A DNA stretch of 64,000 nucleotides, taken from NCBI GenBank assembly GCA_021613375.1, contig CM038719.1, positions 42,148,587-42,212,586 of the forward strand, in the 5' to 3' direction. The notes below the pieces were generated by a model that made no database searches, was not told the origin of the DNA, and saw nothing but the letters and a program-made list of their open reading frames with translations. This document shows, in pieces, positions 13,390 through 24,910 of this stretch (positions are counted from its first letter, which is position 1; every line of letters starts with the position of its first letter). This DNA is from Megaleporinus macrocephalus. Taxonomy: Eukaryota; Chordata; Actinopteri; Characiformes; Anostomidae. The translations under genes were made by a program, and so were the position numbers.

Positions 13390-13780
13390 GATGCAGGGCT
13401 GTGTGTTGGCAAGAACCTGGTGATAAAATACGTATCGTGATACAGCAGTCACAATATAATGATATATTGTGATACTGCAAGGAAAGCGATATATTTGTAG
13501 TTTTTTTAAATCCTACTATTAAAACACACCGCTGTATGAACAGTTTTGCCAATGCTTACAATAGCATTGCGCCCTTGTGCTGCTTGTTAGTGTTGGAGTG
13601 GAGCTTAAACTGGATTACAACATTGCCTTCTAGTGGTCAGAGGTTTAAACACAACACACAATGATTCACTGTCTGCCAGGAATCTGTGTATTGATACTGT
13701 GTTTTTGTGAATCGATACAGTATCACTAAAAATAATATCCCGATATTCGATATTTTGATGTTTACTTACACCCCTAATAT
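13390..13780. mobile_element. Probable non-autonomous DNA transposon
   Basis: Starts with cagggctgtgtgttggcaag and ends with tttacttacacccctaat. It contains several inverted cgatac/gtatcg motifs, as in common vertebrate non-autonomous DNA elements (hAT-like by recollection). No transposase frame. Confidence 0.5.
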
Positions 13781-13788
13781 TGTTGCTG

Positions 13789-13870
13789 TCCAAAGTCTTT
13801 ACGTTCAATGTAAGTCAATGGAACCAGAAGTTTTTCCAAGCTATTTTGAAGCATTTTTCTAAGAAGATGC
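13789..13870 (+). repeat. Short dispersed repeat, partial copy
   Basis: Contains caatgtaagtcaatgg, accagaagtttttcc and gaagcattttt. GTAAGT begins at 13810. Partial copy. Confidence 0.7.
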
Positions 13871-14326
13871 ATTTTTTTTTGTTTTGGACAATAACGATAT
13901 GGTACATATATATAATGGCATGTCCTGACATTGTACAAAAACCAACCATGCCATGTGTTTGTGTGTGCTTGTGTGTGTATTCATCTCCTCATCTTTCCTC
14001 TATTACCGCCGCCCTCCTTCCTGCCCGTGAAAACTCTGTGATTATGAAACTCACTTATGCACATTTTCCAGCATCCTTGTTTTCCGGTTCTCGTTGTTCT
14101 CGTGTAGCGCACAAACAAACAGTACCAGATTCCCAGTGCCAGAAAGAGTGGAACTCGTAAACTGAGCATTTCGGAATCAGCACACGAGTCCGTGATAGAC
14201 TAAATCCAGCCAAACTCAAACACTGACAGTGTTTAAACCACGGCCGAGAGACTATTGATCACTTTTAAAACAACATATTCCAAATGTATATCCTATCAGA
14301 CCTATCAGTACAGATAGAGCTACACT
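13871..14326. other. Intron sequence, no recognised feature
   Basis: Unique-looking, with a short GT-rich run near 13957-13980. No coding signal. Confidence 0.5.
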
Positions 14327-14636
14327 ATAAGTCAAAAGTTTGGGAGAGCCTACCCAGGTTCTTCTTATGTGTACTATATTAATATTACTAATATTAGTGA
14401 ATAAGTGTGAAGAGATCAGAACTATAGAATAGTCGGTATGGAATTATTCCTGGAGCAGAATTAAACATCTGGTTGTGTTTAAAGAATGTTTAGAGGGTCT
14501 TTTAGAAATGAGCTCATTTGCTCTGATGCAGGTTTACATACTTTGAACATTCTATTTGTGTACATATATCACTCTTTACACTCGTCTTTCAACACACTGA
14601 CATCAAAATAGCCTTATAGTTATACACATACATATT
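14327..14636 (+). mobile_element. Dispersed element, part A, copy 2 (internally deleted)
   Basis: Second copy of the 10200-10690 block, lacking about 170 bp after gaacattct. Its left edge, gtcaaaagtttgggagagcc, looks like a terminal inverted repeat of a DNA transposon. The right edge runs directly into the 20-bp array. Confidence 0.65.
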
Positions 14637-14640
14637 TAGT

Positions 14641-16340
14641 ATGGTGGTGTAGTGGTTAGTATGGTGGTGTAGTGGTTAGTATGGTGGTGTAGTGGTTAGT
14701 ACGGTGGTGTAGTGGTTAGTATGGTGGTGTAGTGGTTAGTACGGTGGTGTAGTGGTCAGTACGGTGGTGTAGTGGTTAGTACGGTGGTGTAGTGGTTAGT
14801 ACGGTGGTGTAGTGGTTCGTATGGTGCTGTAGTGGTTAGTATGGTGCTGTAGTGGTTAGTATGGTGGTGTAGTGGTCAGTACGGTGGTGTAGTGGTTAGT
14901 ATGGTGGTGTAGTGGTTAGTATGGTGGTGTAGTGGTTAGTACGGTGGTGTAGTGGTTAGTATGGTGATGTAGTGGTTAGTACGGTGGTGTAGTGGTTAGT
15001 ATGTTGGTGTAGTGGTTAGTATGTTGGTGTAGTGGTTAGTATGGTGGTGTAGTGGTTAGTATGGTGGTGTAGTGGTTAGTATATTGGTGTAGTGGTTAGT
15101 ATGGTGGTGTAGTAGTTAGTATGGTGGTGTAGTGGTTAGTACGGTGGTGTAGTGGTTAGTACGGTGGTGTAGTGGTTAGTATGGTGATGTAGTGGTTAGT
15201 ACGGTGATGTAGTTTTTAGTACGGTGGTGTAGTGGTTAGTATGTTGGTGTAGTGGTTAGTATGTTGGTGTAGTGGTTAGTATGGTGGTGTAGTGGTTAGT
15301 ATGGTGGTGTAGTGGTTAGTACGGTGGTGTAGTGGTTAGTACGGTGGTGTAGTGGTTAGTATGGTGATGTAGTGGTTAGTACGGTGATGTAGTTTTTAGT
15401 ACGGTGGTGTAGTGGTTAGTATGTTGGTGTAGTGGTTAGTATGTTGGTGTAGTGGTTAGTATGGTGGTGTAGTGGTTAGTATGGTGGTGTAGTGGTTAGT
15501 ACGGTGGTGTAGTGGTTAGTACGGTGGTGTAGTGGTTAGTTCGGTGGTGTAGTGGTCAGTATGGTGGTGTAGTGGTCAGTATGGTGGTGTAGTGGTTAGT
15601 ATGGTGGTGTAGTGGTTAGTACGGTGGTGTAGTGGTTAGTATGGTGGTGTAGTGATCAGTACGGTGGTGTAGTGGTTAGTACGGTGGTGTAGTGGTTAGT
15701 ATGGTGGTGTAGTGGTTAGTATGGTGGTGTAGTGGTTAGTATGGTGATGTAGTGGTTAGTACGGTGATGTAGTTTTTAGTACGGTGGTGTAGTGGTTAGT
15801 ATGGTGGTGTAGTGGTTAGTATGGTGGTGTAGTGGTCAGTACGGTGGTGTAGTGGTTAGTACGGTGGTGTAGTGGTTAGTATGGTGGTGTAGTGGTTAGT
15901 ACGGTGGTGTAGTGGTTAGTACGGTGGTGTAGTGGTTAGTATGGTGGTGTAGTGGTTAGTACGGTGGTGTAGTGGTTAGTACGGTGGTGTAGTGGTTAGT
16001 ACGGTGGTGTAGTGGTCAGTATGGTGGTGTAGTGGTCAGTATGGTGGTGTAGTGGTCAGTATGGTGGTGTAGTGGTTAGTATGGTGGTGTAGTGGTTAGT
16101 ACGGTGGTGTAGTGGTTAGTATGGTGGTGTAGTGGTTAGTATGGTGGTGTAGTGATCAGTACGGTGGTGTAGTGGTTAGTACGGTGGTGTAGTGGTTAGT
16201 ATGGTGGTGTAGTGGTCAGTATGGTGGTGTAGTGGTTAGTATGGTGGTGTAGTGGTTAGTATGGTGGTGTAGTGGTCAGTATGGTGGTGTAGTGGTTAGT
16301 ATGGTGGTGTAGTGGTCAGTATGGTGGTGTAGTGGTCAGC
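14641..16340 (+). repeat. 85-unit, 20-bp array of a Pol III A-box-like motif
   Basis: The unit is atggtggtgtagtggttagt. There are 85 units with a strict 20-bp period and no insertion or deletion over 1700 bp. Variation is by substitution only (atgg/acgg/atgt starts; ttagt/tcagt ends). The 180-bp block 15181-15360 is repeated exactly at 15361-15540. The last unit merges into agcactgtctcctcacag, the normal continuation of a tRNA-derived SINE head. The unit core tggtgtagtgg resembles the tRNA A box. Confidence 0.95.
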
Positions 16341-16650
16341 ACTGTCTCCTCACAGTAAGATGATCTGGGTTGGATTCCCGGTCTGGGTGGTTCTGTGTGG
16401 AGTGTGTATGGTCTCTCTGTGTTTGAGTGGGTTCCTCCGGGTACTCCGGTTTCCTCCCACTGTCCAAACACATGCATGTTAGGATCCTCACTCTAAACTG
16501 ACCATAGGTGTGAGTGTGTGTGTAAGTGTGTGTTGACCACTGGCGACCTGTCCATGGTGTAGCCCGCCTTCGCCCAGTGACGCTGGGATTGGCTCCAGCC
16601 CCATCGTGACCCCAACTAGTAGTATAAAGCAGATGATTATGGATGGATAT
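16341..16650 (+). mobile_element. tRNA-derived SINE body and tail
   Basis: Continues from the last A-box unit. B-box-like gggttggattccc lies near 16368. It is followed by gggttcctccgggtactccg and cctcccactgtccaaacaca, a GT-rich linker, ctggcgacctgtccatggtg, gggattggctccagcc and an atggatggat end. This order is typical of fish tRNA-SINEs with a LINE-derived tail. Family name not assigned. Confidence 0.85.
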
Positions 16651-16654
16651 TCAG

Positions 16655-16925
16655 TTAGGCCCAAACTTTTGATTATTTGTATATAAAAGGTATTAAGGTG
16701 TTATGATAAACACAAAACACACAAAACAAACACTAAACAGTCTGAAATTAAAAAATTTCCAATTCAGTAAGTGCGTAATCATTACATCATGAACTTCATT
16801 CGCATTTGATTTTCGTTCCATGGTCAAGGTTCGAGCGCGCTTTCAAGTTTTTTTTGTGTGTTTGTTTTTGATGTTAACAAATGACAAAGCCATGGCAGAA
16901 ACATAAAGAGCAGTTTTTCTCTCCG
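16655..16925 (+). mobile_element. Dispersed element, part B, copy 2
   Basis: Matches 10700-10970. Its position just after the SINE tail, with part A just before the A-box array, indicates that the SINE inserted into this element. Confidence 0.6.
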
Positions 16926-16979
16926 CAAAACAAAACGCTGCTCTACAATAACTTTTCCTTGGATTCACATCATAACAAA

Positions 16980-17271
16980 ATACTTCCTCCACAAACGTGG
17001 CTTGGGTTGAATCCGCCCTGTCAACAGAAATTCCAGGCCCGTTTCAAAAAGATCAGAGTCAGGTCCTATTCTCCTGCCCCGCTGCAGGAAGGAGCACTTC
17101 CATGGGTCATTCCTTCCTGCAGCTATCCGACTGTACAACTCCTACAATTTCCTAATTCTTCCATTTATTGATCATCAGCTCTGCTATCAATTACACTGGT
17201 CTCTTTTCTATAGTTCTGTAGTTACTATAGTTCTGCTTTACTCTTCACTTTACTACTGTGCCATACTACAC

Positions 17272-17353
<82 letters not shown>

Positions 17354-18138
17354 TGGCAACCTGTCCATGGTGTACCCGCCTTCGCCCAGTGACGCTGGGA
17401 TTGATATATTGTCTAAATATATATATGAGTATATTGATTGAAAGTCTGAATATATAGATTGAAACTTGAGAATATCAATTGAAACTTGAGAATATGAAAT
17501 GAAACTTGATAATATGGATTAAAACTTGAGAATATAGAATGAACGTCTGGATATATATATTGAAACTTGAGAATATGGAATGAAACTTGAGAATATAGAA
17601 TGAACGTCTGAATATATAGATTGAAACTTGAGAATATCGATTAAAATTTGAGAATATGGAATGAACGTCTGAATATATAGATTGAAACTTGAGAATATGG
17701 ATGGAAACTTGAGAATATCGATTGAAATTTGACAATATGTATAAAACTTGAAAATATGGATTAAAACTTGAAAATATAGAATGAATGTCTGAATATATGG
17801 AATGAAACTTGAGAATATAGAATGAATATCTGAATATATAGATTAAAACTTGAGAATATGTATTGAAACTTGAGAATATGTATTGAAACTTGAGAATATC
17901 AATTGAAACTTGAGAATATAGAATGAACGTCTGCATATATGGAATGAAACTTAAGAATATAGAATGAAAGTCTGAATATATGGATTGAAACTTGAGAATA
18001 TAGAATGAAAGTCTAAATATATGGAATGAAACTTGAGAATATAGAATGAAAGTCTGAATATATGGAATGAAGCTTAAGAATATTTCATATATTCAGACTT
18101 TCGTTCTATATTCTCAAGTTTCATTCCATATATTCAGT

Positions 18139-18229
<91 letters not shown>

Positions 18230-18305
18230 TACTTATGTGTATATAAGATGCTGGAACAATCCACTTTCCCTACTGGTATTAATAAAGTGCTATCTTATCT
18301 CTCAT
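16980..18305 (+). mobile_element. Probable LINE 3' end, disrupted by repeats
   Basis: The left part has gaaggagcacttccatgggt and tgcagctatccgactgtaca (about 17088-17140). The right end has tactggtattaataaagtgc followed by tatct runs (about 18273-18302). Together these resemble the 3' terminus of common fish LINEs. Between them lie (TA)n (17271-17349), a SINE-tail fragment (17350-17402), a minisatellite and (TA)n (18145-18226). Clade not assigned. Confidence 0.5.
17403..18137. repeat. AT-rich minisatellite ending in a perfect-looking palindrome
   Basis: Units combine gaaacttgagaatat with gaatgaacgtctgaatatat, with variable spacing. The array ends in an inverted repeat: arm 18013-18066, 17-nt spacer, arm 18084-18137, about 54 nt per arm with two or three mismatches. 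The minus-strand open frame is repeat-driven. Confidence 0.85.
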
Positions 18306-18770
18306 TTTATTATCCCAGCTGACTACTGCATCGTCTAAGGTTTGAAATGCTGGTTGGTTTCCAGTGAGGAGGAGGCCCTGATGGTCAGTCTTCCACCAGC
18401 ATTTGGCAGGACAGGAGTTTGGTCACTATCTCAGGAAGAGTTAGAGTCAGAGTTAGTTCTGGTTTGGAATAGTATAGAGGATGTGAAGCGTATTAGAGTG
18501 TGGCTGGCAACATTAGCCAGTGTATATGAGGCGTGCAGGTCCTTAGATGTGGCCCTGAGCTTCTTTATGATGCCCCGGAATCTTAAATAACTTCCCCTTC
18601 GAGTCATCCTCGTGAGATGACCATTCCTGTGAAGGTTTAGAAGTGGTACTGAATTTTCTCTGTTTGTACACAGTGAAGTCAGCACAGGCAGATGCTTTCC
18701 AGAGGTCCCCAGGAATCCCCCTTGACTCATGAGCCAACCACAAGCTTTAATACTGGTTCACTGGAAAACC
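18306..18770. other. Intron sequence, no recognised feature
   Basis: An 82-codon + frame (18342-18590) overlaps 66- and 99-codon minus frames. None has a recognisable domain or splice context. Probably a fragment of an old mobile element; not supported as a gene. Confidence 0.4.
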
Positions 18771-19275
18771 TACACCATAGTGCAAAGGTCTGGGACCCCC
18801 CAACCTAAGTGTATGTCCACCAGTAAGAACAGCAGATCGGATCAGAACAGATGTAAATAATCAGACATACAATACAAAGTAACATGAATATGTTATTGTG
18901 AGAGAAGTAGATCAGATCTTGATCCAGTTTGAAGAACAAAGTTAGGTTCCAGATTTCTCCTGGACGCCCCAGACATTGTATGAATGTGTTCAGTTCCTTC
19001 AGCAGCAAATCTTGATTTATCTTAATGAAGTACTGAGCAGTCAAAGCAGGTATTAGATGAGAACTGATAATAATACTGGGTTGTTTAGGAGAAGCTTGGA
19101 AAGAGTTAAATAAACACACTGACGTATGAAAAACACTACTTACTCTTTTAATACTGATTAATATTTAATAATAAAGTGTAAAAGCTATACTTACTCTATT
19201 AATACTGTTTACCAAGTAAATAAAAACATCCTGACTGGAAAAAATAACTTTTTAAATATAAAAATGTCCAAAACT
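18770..19275. mobile_element. Dispersed non-autonomous DNA element, copy 2
   Basis: Near-identical to positions 50-490 across about 370 bp. The left edge, agtgcaaaggtctgggac, is similar to the reverse complement of the right edge of copy 1, supporting terminal inverted repeats. No transposase. Confidence 0.6.
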
Positions 19276-20024
19276 TGGTCCCCATGTTCCAAAACTTGGT
19301 CCCCATCATGTACATCATTCAACGTTTCAAGGTCAGAATAAGGTTAAGGCTAGTCTTAATTTAGTAGTAGGTCTGGGTGAGTCTTCAGGAAAATGAATGG
19401 GAGTCTCTGTAATGACCCCACAATTCACAGAAACAAACACAAGTGTGTGTGTGTTTAGGGGGCTGGTGTAGGTTGACTGGATTATCCCGGATTAGATTTT
19501 GTAACCTGGCTCGTGAAGCAGGCCTTGTTGTTGGCATGTGGAGGTTATTTGGGTCCACCGTGTCTCTGGCTCGTGTGCAGGACCTCTTGCCCTCTTTCGC
19601 CCTGCTCGTAAACAGGTAGTGACCTCACTTCCTGCCCGAAAAGCGAAACATCTGGACGCAGGCCAGCGGCGTCCAGGAACAAAACAAAACCTCCATCCTT
19701 CGAGCGCCTCTGGTTTTGAAACCAGGAACAATGGCGTGGAAGCGGCGCTGCTATGGTTGGAGCGGCGAGCCGGGGAGCGGTGTTTGTGTTTGTGGCTGTG
19801 TGGTGCGGCATTAAGAATAAGCGGCCTTGACATGTTTTTATATTGTTTTTGCAAACGATTTTAATTCGGGCCCGCTTGCCAAAGGAACCTACGCTATTGT
19901 GAAAGTCTATGAAAAATGCGAACTACTGGTTTGTACGTGGCCGGCGCGGCTGGACGTGGCTGGATGCCAGGCTGTTGCTGGGAACGTATCTCATTTGAAT
20001 CAGCACAAATTTAATGACTGTAAT

Positions 20025-20027
<3 letters not shown>
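19276..20027. other. Intron sequence, GC-richer patch
   Basis: About 19500-19860 is richer in GC than its surroundings and has overlapping frames on both strands (about 85-120 codons). No domain, cadherin motif or fitting splice pair is seen, so I do not call a gene. Confidence 0.45.
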
Positions 20028-20092
<65 letters not shown>

Positions 20093-20143
20093 TAGATATA
20101 GATATATATATATATAGATATATATATATAGATATATGTTAAT
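20028..20143. repeat. (TA)n microsatellite with GATA interruptions
   Basis: About 60 bp of pure TA followed by tagata-interrupted TA. Confidence 0.9.
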
Positions 20144-20529
20144 AATAAGCTGGGGCTCAGAGAAAGAGATGTGAGCTTGTGTTGGGGGGCTGTGAGACAG
20201 ACCTCAGCAACTGGCAGCGCTGATAAACAAACATGCCAGCGGATTTGTTTGTTTACCATAAGAGGATCAGAGGCGGTCACATGATCTAATCTACCTGAAA
20301 TGATGACTTACTGCACACCTGTCACGTTCACACACACCTGCCAGTGAATGTGTGTATGAGTATTCATAGGTGGGTGTATGGCTACACTCATAGGTGCCAA
20401 GTAAAGGGGTGGGGACTTTGGGTTGTTTGTCCCCCCCAAAACTAAAGAGGACAAACAGAAATTCTTTTTTTTATACCCACAAGGTCACAAGCAGGGGTCA
20501 CTATATGTTCAAACGTTTGACCTCGACTC
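20144..20529. other. Intron sequence, no recognised feature
   Basis: Unique-looking intronic DNA. Confidence 0.5.
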
Positions 20530-21545
20530 ACCTTTTCTGAAATCAAGGGTAATAGCCTGTACTTTTCTGAGTAGGCTGGTTACTTCTTGACCAATCAGAG
20601 GCTGTGGTCCTGACTTGTTGAACAATTAGAGGCTAAGTTCTTGACCTGTTGACCAGTCAGACACTGTGTTCTTGTCTTGTCAAATTATTGAAAGCTGTGT
20701 TACTGACTTGTAGACCAATCAAAGGCTGTGTTCCTGACTTGTTGACCAATCAGAGGCTGTGCTCTTTTCTTGGTAAATTATTGGAGGCTGTTTTCCTCAT
20801 TTGTAGACCAATCAGAGGCTTAGTTCTTGACTTTTTGACCAATAAGAGGCTGTGTTTTTGACTTGTAGACCAATCAGAGACTGTGATCTTGAGTTTTTGA
20901 CCAATCAGAGGCTGTGTTGCTGACGTCTAGACCAATCAGACATTGTGTTCTTGTCTTGTCAAATTATTGGAGGCTGTGTTCCTGACTTGTAGACCAATCA
21001 GAGGCTGTGGTCTTCACTTGTAGACCATTCAGAGGCTGTGTTCCTGACTTGTAGACAAATCTGAGACTGTGTTCTTGAATTGTTGACCAATAAGAGGCTG
21101 TGTTTTTGACGTGTAGACAAATCAGAGGCTGTGTTCTTGACTTGTAGACCAATCAGAGGCTGTGGTCTTCACTTGTAGACCAATCAGAGGCTGTGTTCCT
21201 GACTTATAGACCAATCAGAGACTGTGATTTTGTCATGTCAAATTATTGGAGGCTGTGGTCTTCATTTGTTGACCAATCAGAGGTTGTGTTCCTGACTTGT
21301 TGACCAATCGGAAGCTGTGATATTAACTTGTAAACACCGATCATAAGCTGTTTTCCTGACTTTTCAAATTATTGGAGGCTGTGTTTTTGACTTATAGACC
21401 AATCAGAGGCTATGTTCTTGATTTGTAGACTAACCACAGACTGTGTTGATGACTGGTCAACTAATCAGAGGCTGAGTTCTTGACTTGACCAATCAAAGAC
21501 TATATTTCAGGCTTGTTGACCAATCAGAGAGCAGTTTTGGGGTTT
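20530..21545 (+). repeat. 31-bp minisatellite carrying CCAAT boxes
   Basis: The unit is about 31 bp: gaccaatcagaggctgtg followed by ttcctgacttgta. Roughly 32 units lie over 1 kb. A variant unit starts aaattattggaggctg and recurs every few units. At least a dozen units retain an exact gaccaatcaga, which fits the NF-Y consensus. Confidence 0.9.
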
Positions 21546-21864
21546 TTTTGAAGATAGGAAGTCTGGCTTGTGAGATAAGGTGACCTCACAGTCTATTGAC
21601 AGTGGTTTTCTATGGAGCTGTGTTTGCCTGTGTCAGCAGTAGGTGCACCTTAAAGTAGCTGCATTTGCTAATTACACAGAGTGTCTGGATACTTTTGGTT
21701 GTGTAGCATATGTGTGCAATTTTAAGCTGCACAATAGAAGGAAAGTGCAGAGAGACTGATGACTCACGCTGCAGTGATCTGGCAGTTGGGGTTATGGTTG
21801 GCGATAATTGTTCCTGGTATGTTTGATTTGGAATTGTTTACTTTTGTTTATAGAGGTGTGTGTT

Positions 21865-21902
<38 letters not shown>

Positions 21903-21973
21903 CACTTGCATGGTTTTTTGTTCGCTGGTGATTTTGTTTTGCTCAGTGTTCCAGCAGCTCAGTCTGAAGAAAA

Positions 21974-22039
<66 letters not shown>

Positions 22040-22404
22040 CGGGATGTTCTCCCTGTTTAATCACGTTTCCTGGATGTAGCCACACGCTCCCCAATGCTAA
22101 TGCTAATCTGGCACTATGCTAATCCCTTTGTCATCCAAATGAGGATGAGGGAGATTTAGCGCCGCGCTAAAGGTTTATGAACACATGTTATTAATTACAC
22201 TAATCCGGAATAATCCACGAATAACCCGAGCCTCCAGCTCATCCCGGATCTCCAGAGAACCTCGTCTTTGTAGCTTCTCTTTCATTCGGCGCTGCTTTCA
22301 GTCGTTTCATGTCTTTCTTTTGTTTTATTGTTTCTGTTTCTCCGCTTTCTGCTCAGCGAGACCACCGAGACCAACCGCTCTGACTCAGAGACTCAGATCA
22401 GCAC
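21546..22404. other. Intron sequence with TG and AC microsatellites
   Basis: A TG run (about 21856-21901) and an AC run (about 21975-22037) lie 75 bp apart as an inverted pair. The rest is unique-looking. Confidence 0.65.
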
Positions 22405-24420
22405 CCATCACTGATCCCCCCTACCTCTCTATCTCTCTATCTCTACCTCTCTATCTCTCTCTCTCTATCTCTCTATCTCTCTATCTCTACCTCTCTATCT
22501 CTCTATCTCTACCTCTCTATCTCTCTATCTCTACCTCTCTATCTCTACCTCTCTATCTCTCTATCTCTACCTCTCTATCTCTACCTCTCTATCTCTACCT
22601 CTACCTCTCTATCTCTACCTCTCTATCTCTCTATCTCTACCTCTCTATCTCTACCTCTCTATCTCTCTATCTCTACCTCTCTATCTCTACCTCTCTATCT
22701 CTACCTCTACCTCTCTATCTCTACCTCTACCTCTCTATCTCTACCTCTCTACCTCTCACTACCTCTCTATCTCTCTATCTCTACCTCTCTATCTCTACCT
22801 CTCTATCTCTCTATCTCTACCTCTACCTCTCTACCTCTCTATCTCTATCTCTCTACCGCTCTCTACCTCTTTATCGCTCCCTCTCTGCCTCTCTCTAATG
22901 CTCTGTACCTCTCTATCTCTACCTCTCTATCTCTACCTCTCTCTCTCTCTCTACCTCTCTGTCGCTCCCTCTCTGCCTCTCTCTAATGCTCTGTTCCTCT
23001 CTATCTCTCTCTACCTCTCTATCTCTACCTCTCTATCTCTCTATCTCTACCTCTCTATCTCTCTATCTCTACCTCTCTATCTCTACCTCTCTATCTCTCT
23101 ACCTCTACCTCTCTATCTCTCTATCTCTACCTCTCTATCTCTCTACCTCTACCTCTCTATCTCTACCTCTCTATCTCTACCTCTCTATCTCTACCTCTCT
23201 ACCTCTCACTACCTCTCTATCTCTCTATCTCTACCTCTCTATCTCTACCTCTCTATCTCTACCTCTCTATCTCTCACTACCTCTCTACCTCTCTATCTCT
23301 ACCTCTCTATCTCTCTATCTCTACCTCTACCTCTCTACCGCTCTCTACCTCTTTATCGCTCCCTCTCTGCCTCTCTCTAATGCTCTGTACCTCTCTATCT
23401 CTACCTCTCTATCTCTACCTCTCTCTCTCTCTACCTCTCTGTTGCTCCCTCTCTGCCTCTCTCTAATGCTCTGTACCTCTCTATCTCTCTCTACCTCTCT
23501 ATCTCTACCTCTATCTCTACCTCTCTATCGCTCTCTACCTCTCTATCGCTCCCTCTCTGCCTCTCTCTAATGCTCTGTACCTCTCTATCTCTCTCTACCT
23601 CTCTAGCTCTACCTCTCTACCTCTCTATCACTCCCTCTCTGCCTCTCTCTAATGCTCTGTACCTCTCCATCTCTCTCTACCTCTCTATCTCTACCTCTCT
23701 ACCTCTCTCTACCTCTCTATCTCTCTACCTCTCTCTACCTCTCTATCTCTCTCTACCTCTCTATCTCTCTCTACTGCTCTCTACCTCTCTATCTCTACCT
23801 CTATCTCTACCTCTCTATCTCTACCTCTATCTCTACCTCTCTATCTCTACCTCTATCTCTACCTCTCTATCGCTCTCTACCTCTCTATCGCTCCCTCTCT
23901 GCCTCTCTCTAATGCTCTGTACCTCTCTATCTCTCTCTACCTCTCTAGCTCTACCTCTCTACCTCTCTATCGCTCCCTCTCTGCCTCTCTCTAATGCTCT
24001 GTACCTCTCCATCTCTCTCTACCTCTCTATCTCTACCTCTCTACCTCTCTATCGCTCCCTCTCTGCCTCTCTCTAATGCTCTGTACCTCTCCATCTCTCT
24101 CTACCTCTCTATCTCTACCTCTCTACCTCTCTATCTCTACCTCTCTATCTCTCTCTACCTCTCTATCTCTACCTCTCTATCTCTCTCTACCCCTCTATCT
24201 CTCTCTACTGCTCTCTACCTCTCTCTACTGCTCTCTACCTCTCTATCTCTACCTCTATCTCTACCTCTCTATCTCTCTCTACCTCTCTATCTCTACCTCT
24301 CTATCTCTCTCTACCTCTCTATCTCTCTCTACTGCTCTCTACCTCTCTATCTCTACCTCTCTATCTCTCTCTACTGCTCTCTACCTCTCTATCTCTACCT
24401 CTCTACCTCTCTATCTACCA
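22405..24420 (+). repeat. CTCTAC/CTCTAT satellite, nearly pure pyrimidine
   Basis: About 2 kb built from ctctac and ctctat hexamers. A higher-order block marked by gcctctctctaatgctctgt recurs near 22880, 22968, 23362, 23450, 23552, 23634, 23894, 23976 and 24058, often 82-88 bp apart. The long open frames (Leu/Ser/Tyr only) come from the absence of stop codons in CT-rich repeats. Confidence 0.95.
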
Positions 24421-24650
24421 TTCTCTTAGTTCTGTTATTGTCTTTCAGTGTTTTTTTTCTTTCTTTCATTTTCTCTATATATTCTTATCACGACTCTCTT
24501 TCTTTTGTTTTTAGTTTCTTCTCTTTTTTTCCTCAATGTTTGTTTGTTTCTTCTTTCTGTCTTTTGTGTTTTGCCCCAAATTCTTTCTTCCCTTCTTTAT
24601 CTGTTTATTTACTTTCACTCTGTTTTGTTTCTCCCCAGTGTTTACTTGCT

Positions 24651-24718
<68 letters not shown>

Positions 24719-24910
24719 TTCTTCTTTCTTTCTTTCTTCCTTTCTGTCATATCTGTTGTCGTTCTTCTATGTCTCTGTTGTCTTTCTTTCTTTGTTTCTT
24801 TGTCTTTGTTTCCTTCTCTCTATTCTCTCTCTGTCTTTCTCATTCTCTCAGTCTTTTTCTACTCTTCTTTTTCTCTATATTTCTTTCTCTCTTCTTCTTC
24901 CTGCAGTAAG
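24421..24910 (+). repeat. Pyrimidine-rich tract with (CTTT)n
   Basis: Continues the pyrimidine bias with TTTC-rich sequence. A pure ctttctttcttt run covers about 24650-24718. Non-coding. Confidence 0.85.

Noticed and set aside
19492..19864. Overlapping frames of about 85-120 codons in a GC-richer patch
   Set aside because: Open on both strands, no domain, no fitting cadherin sequence or splice phase.
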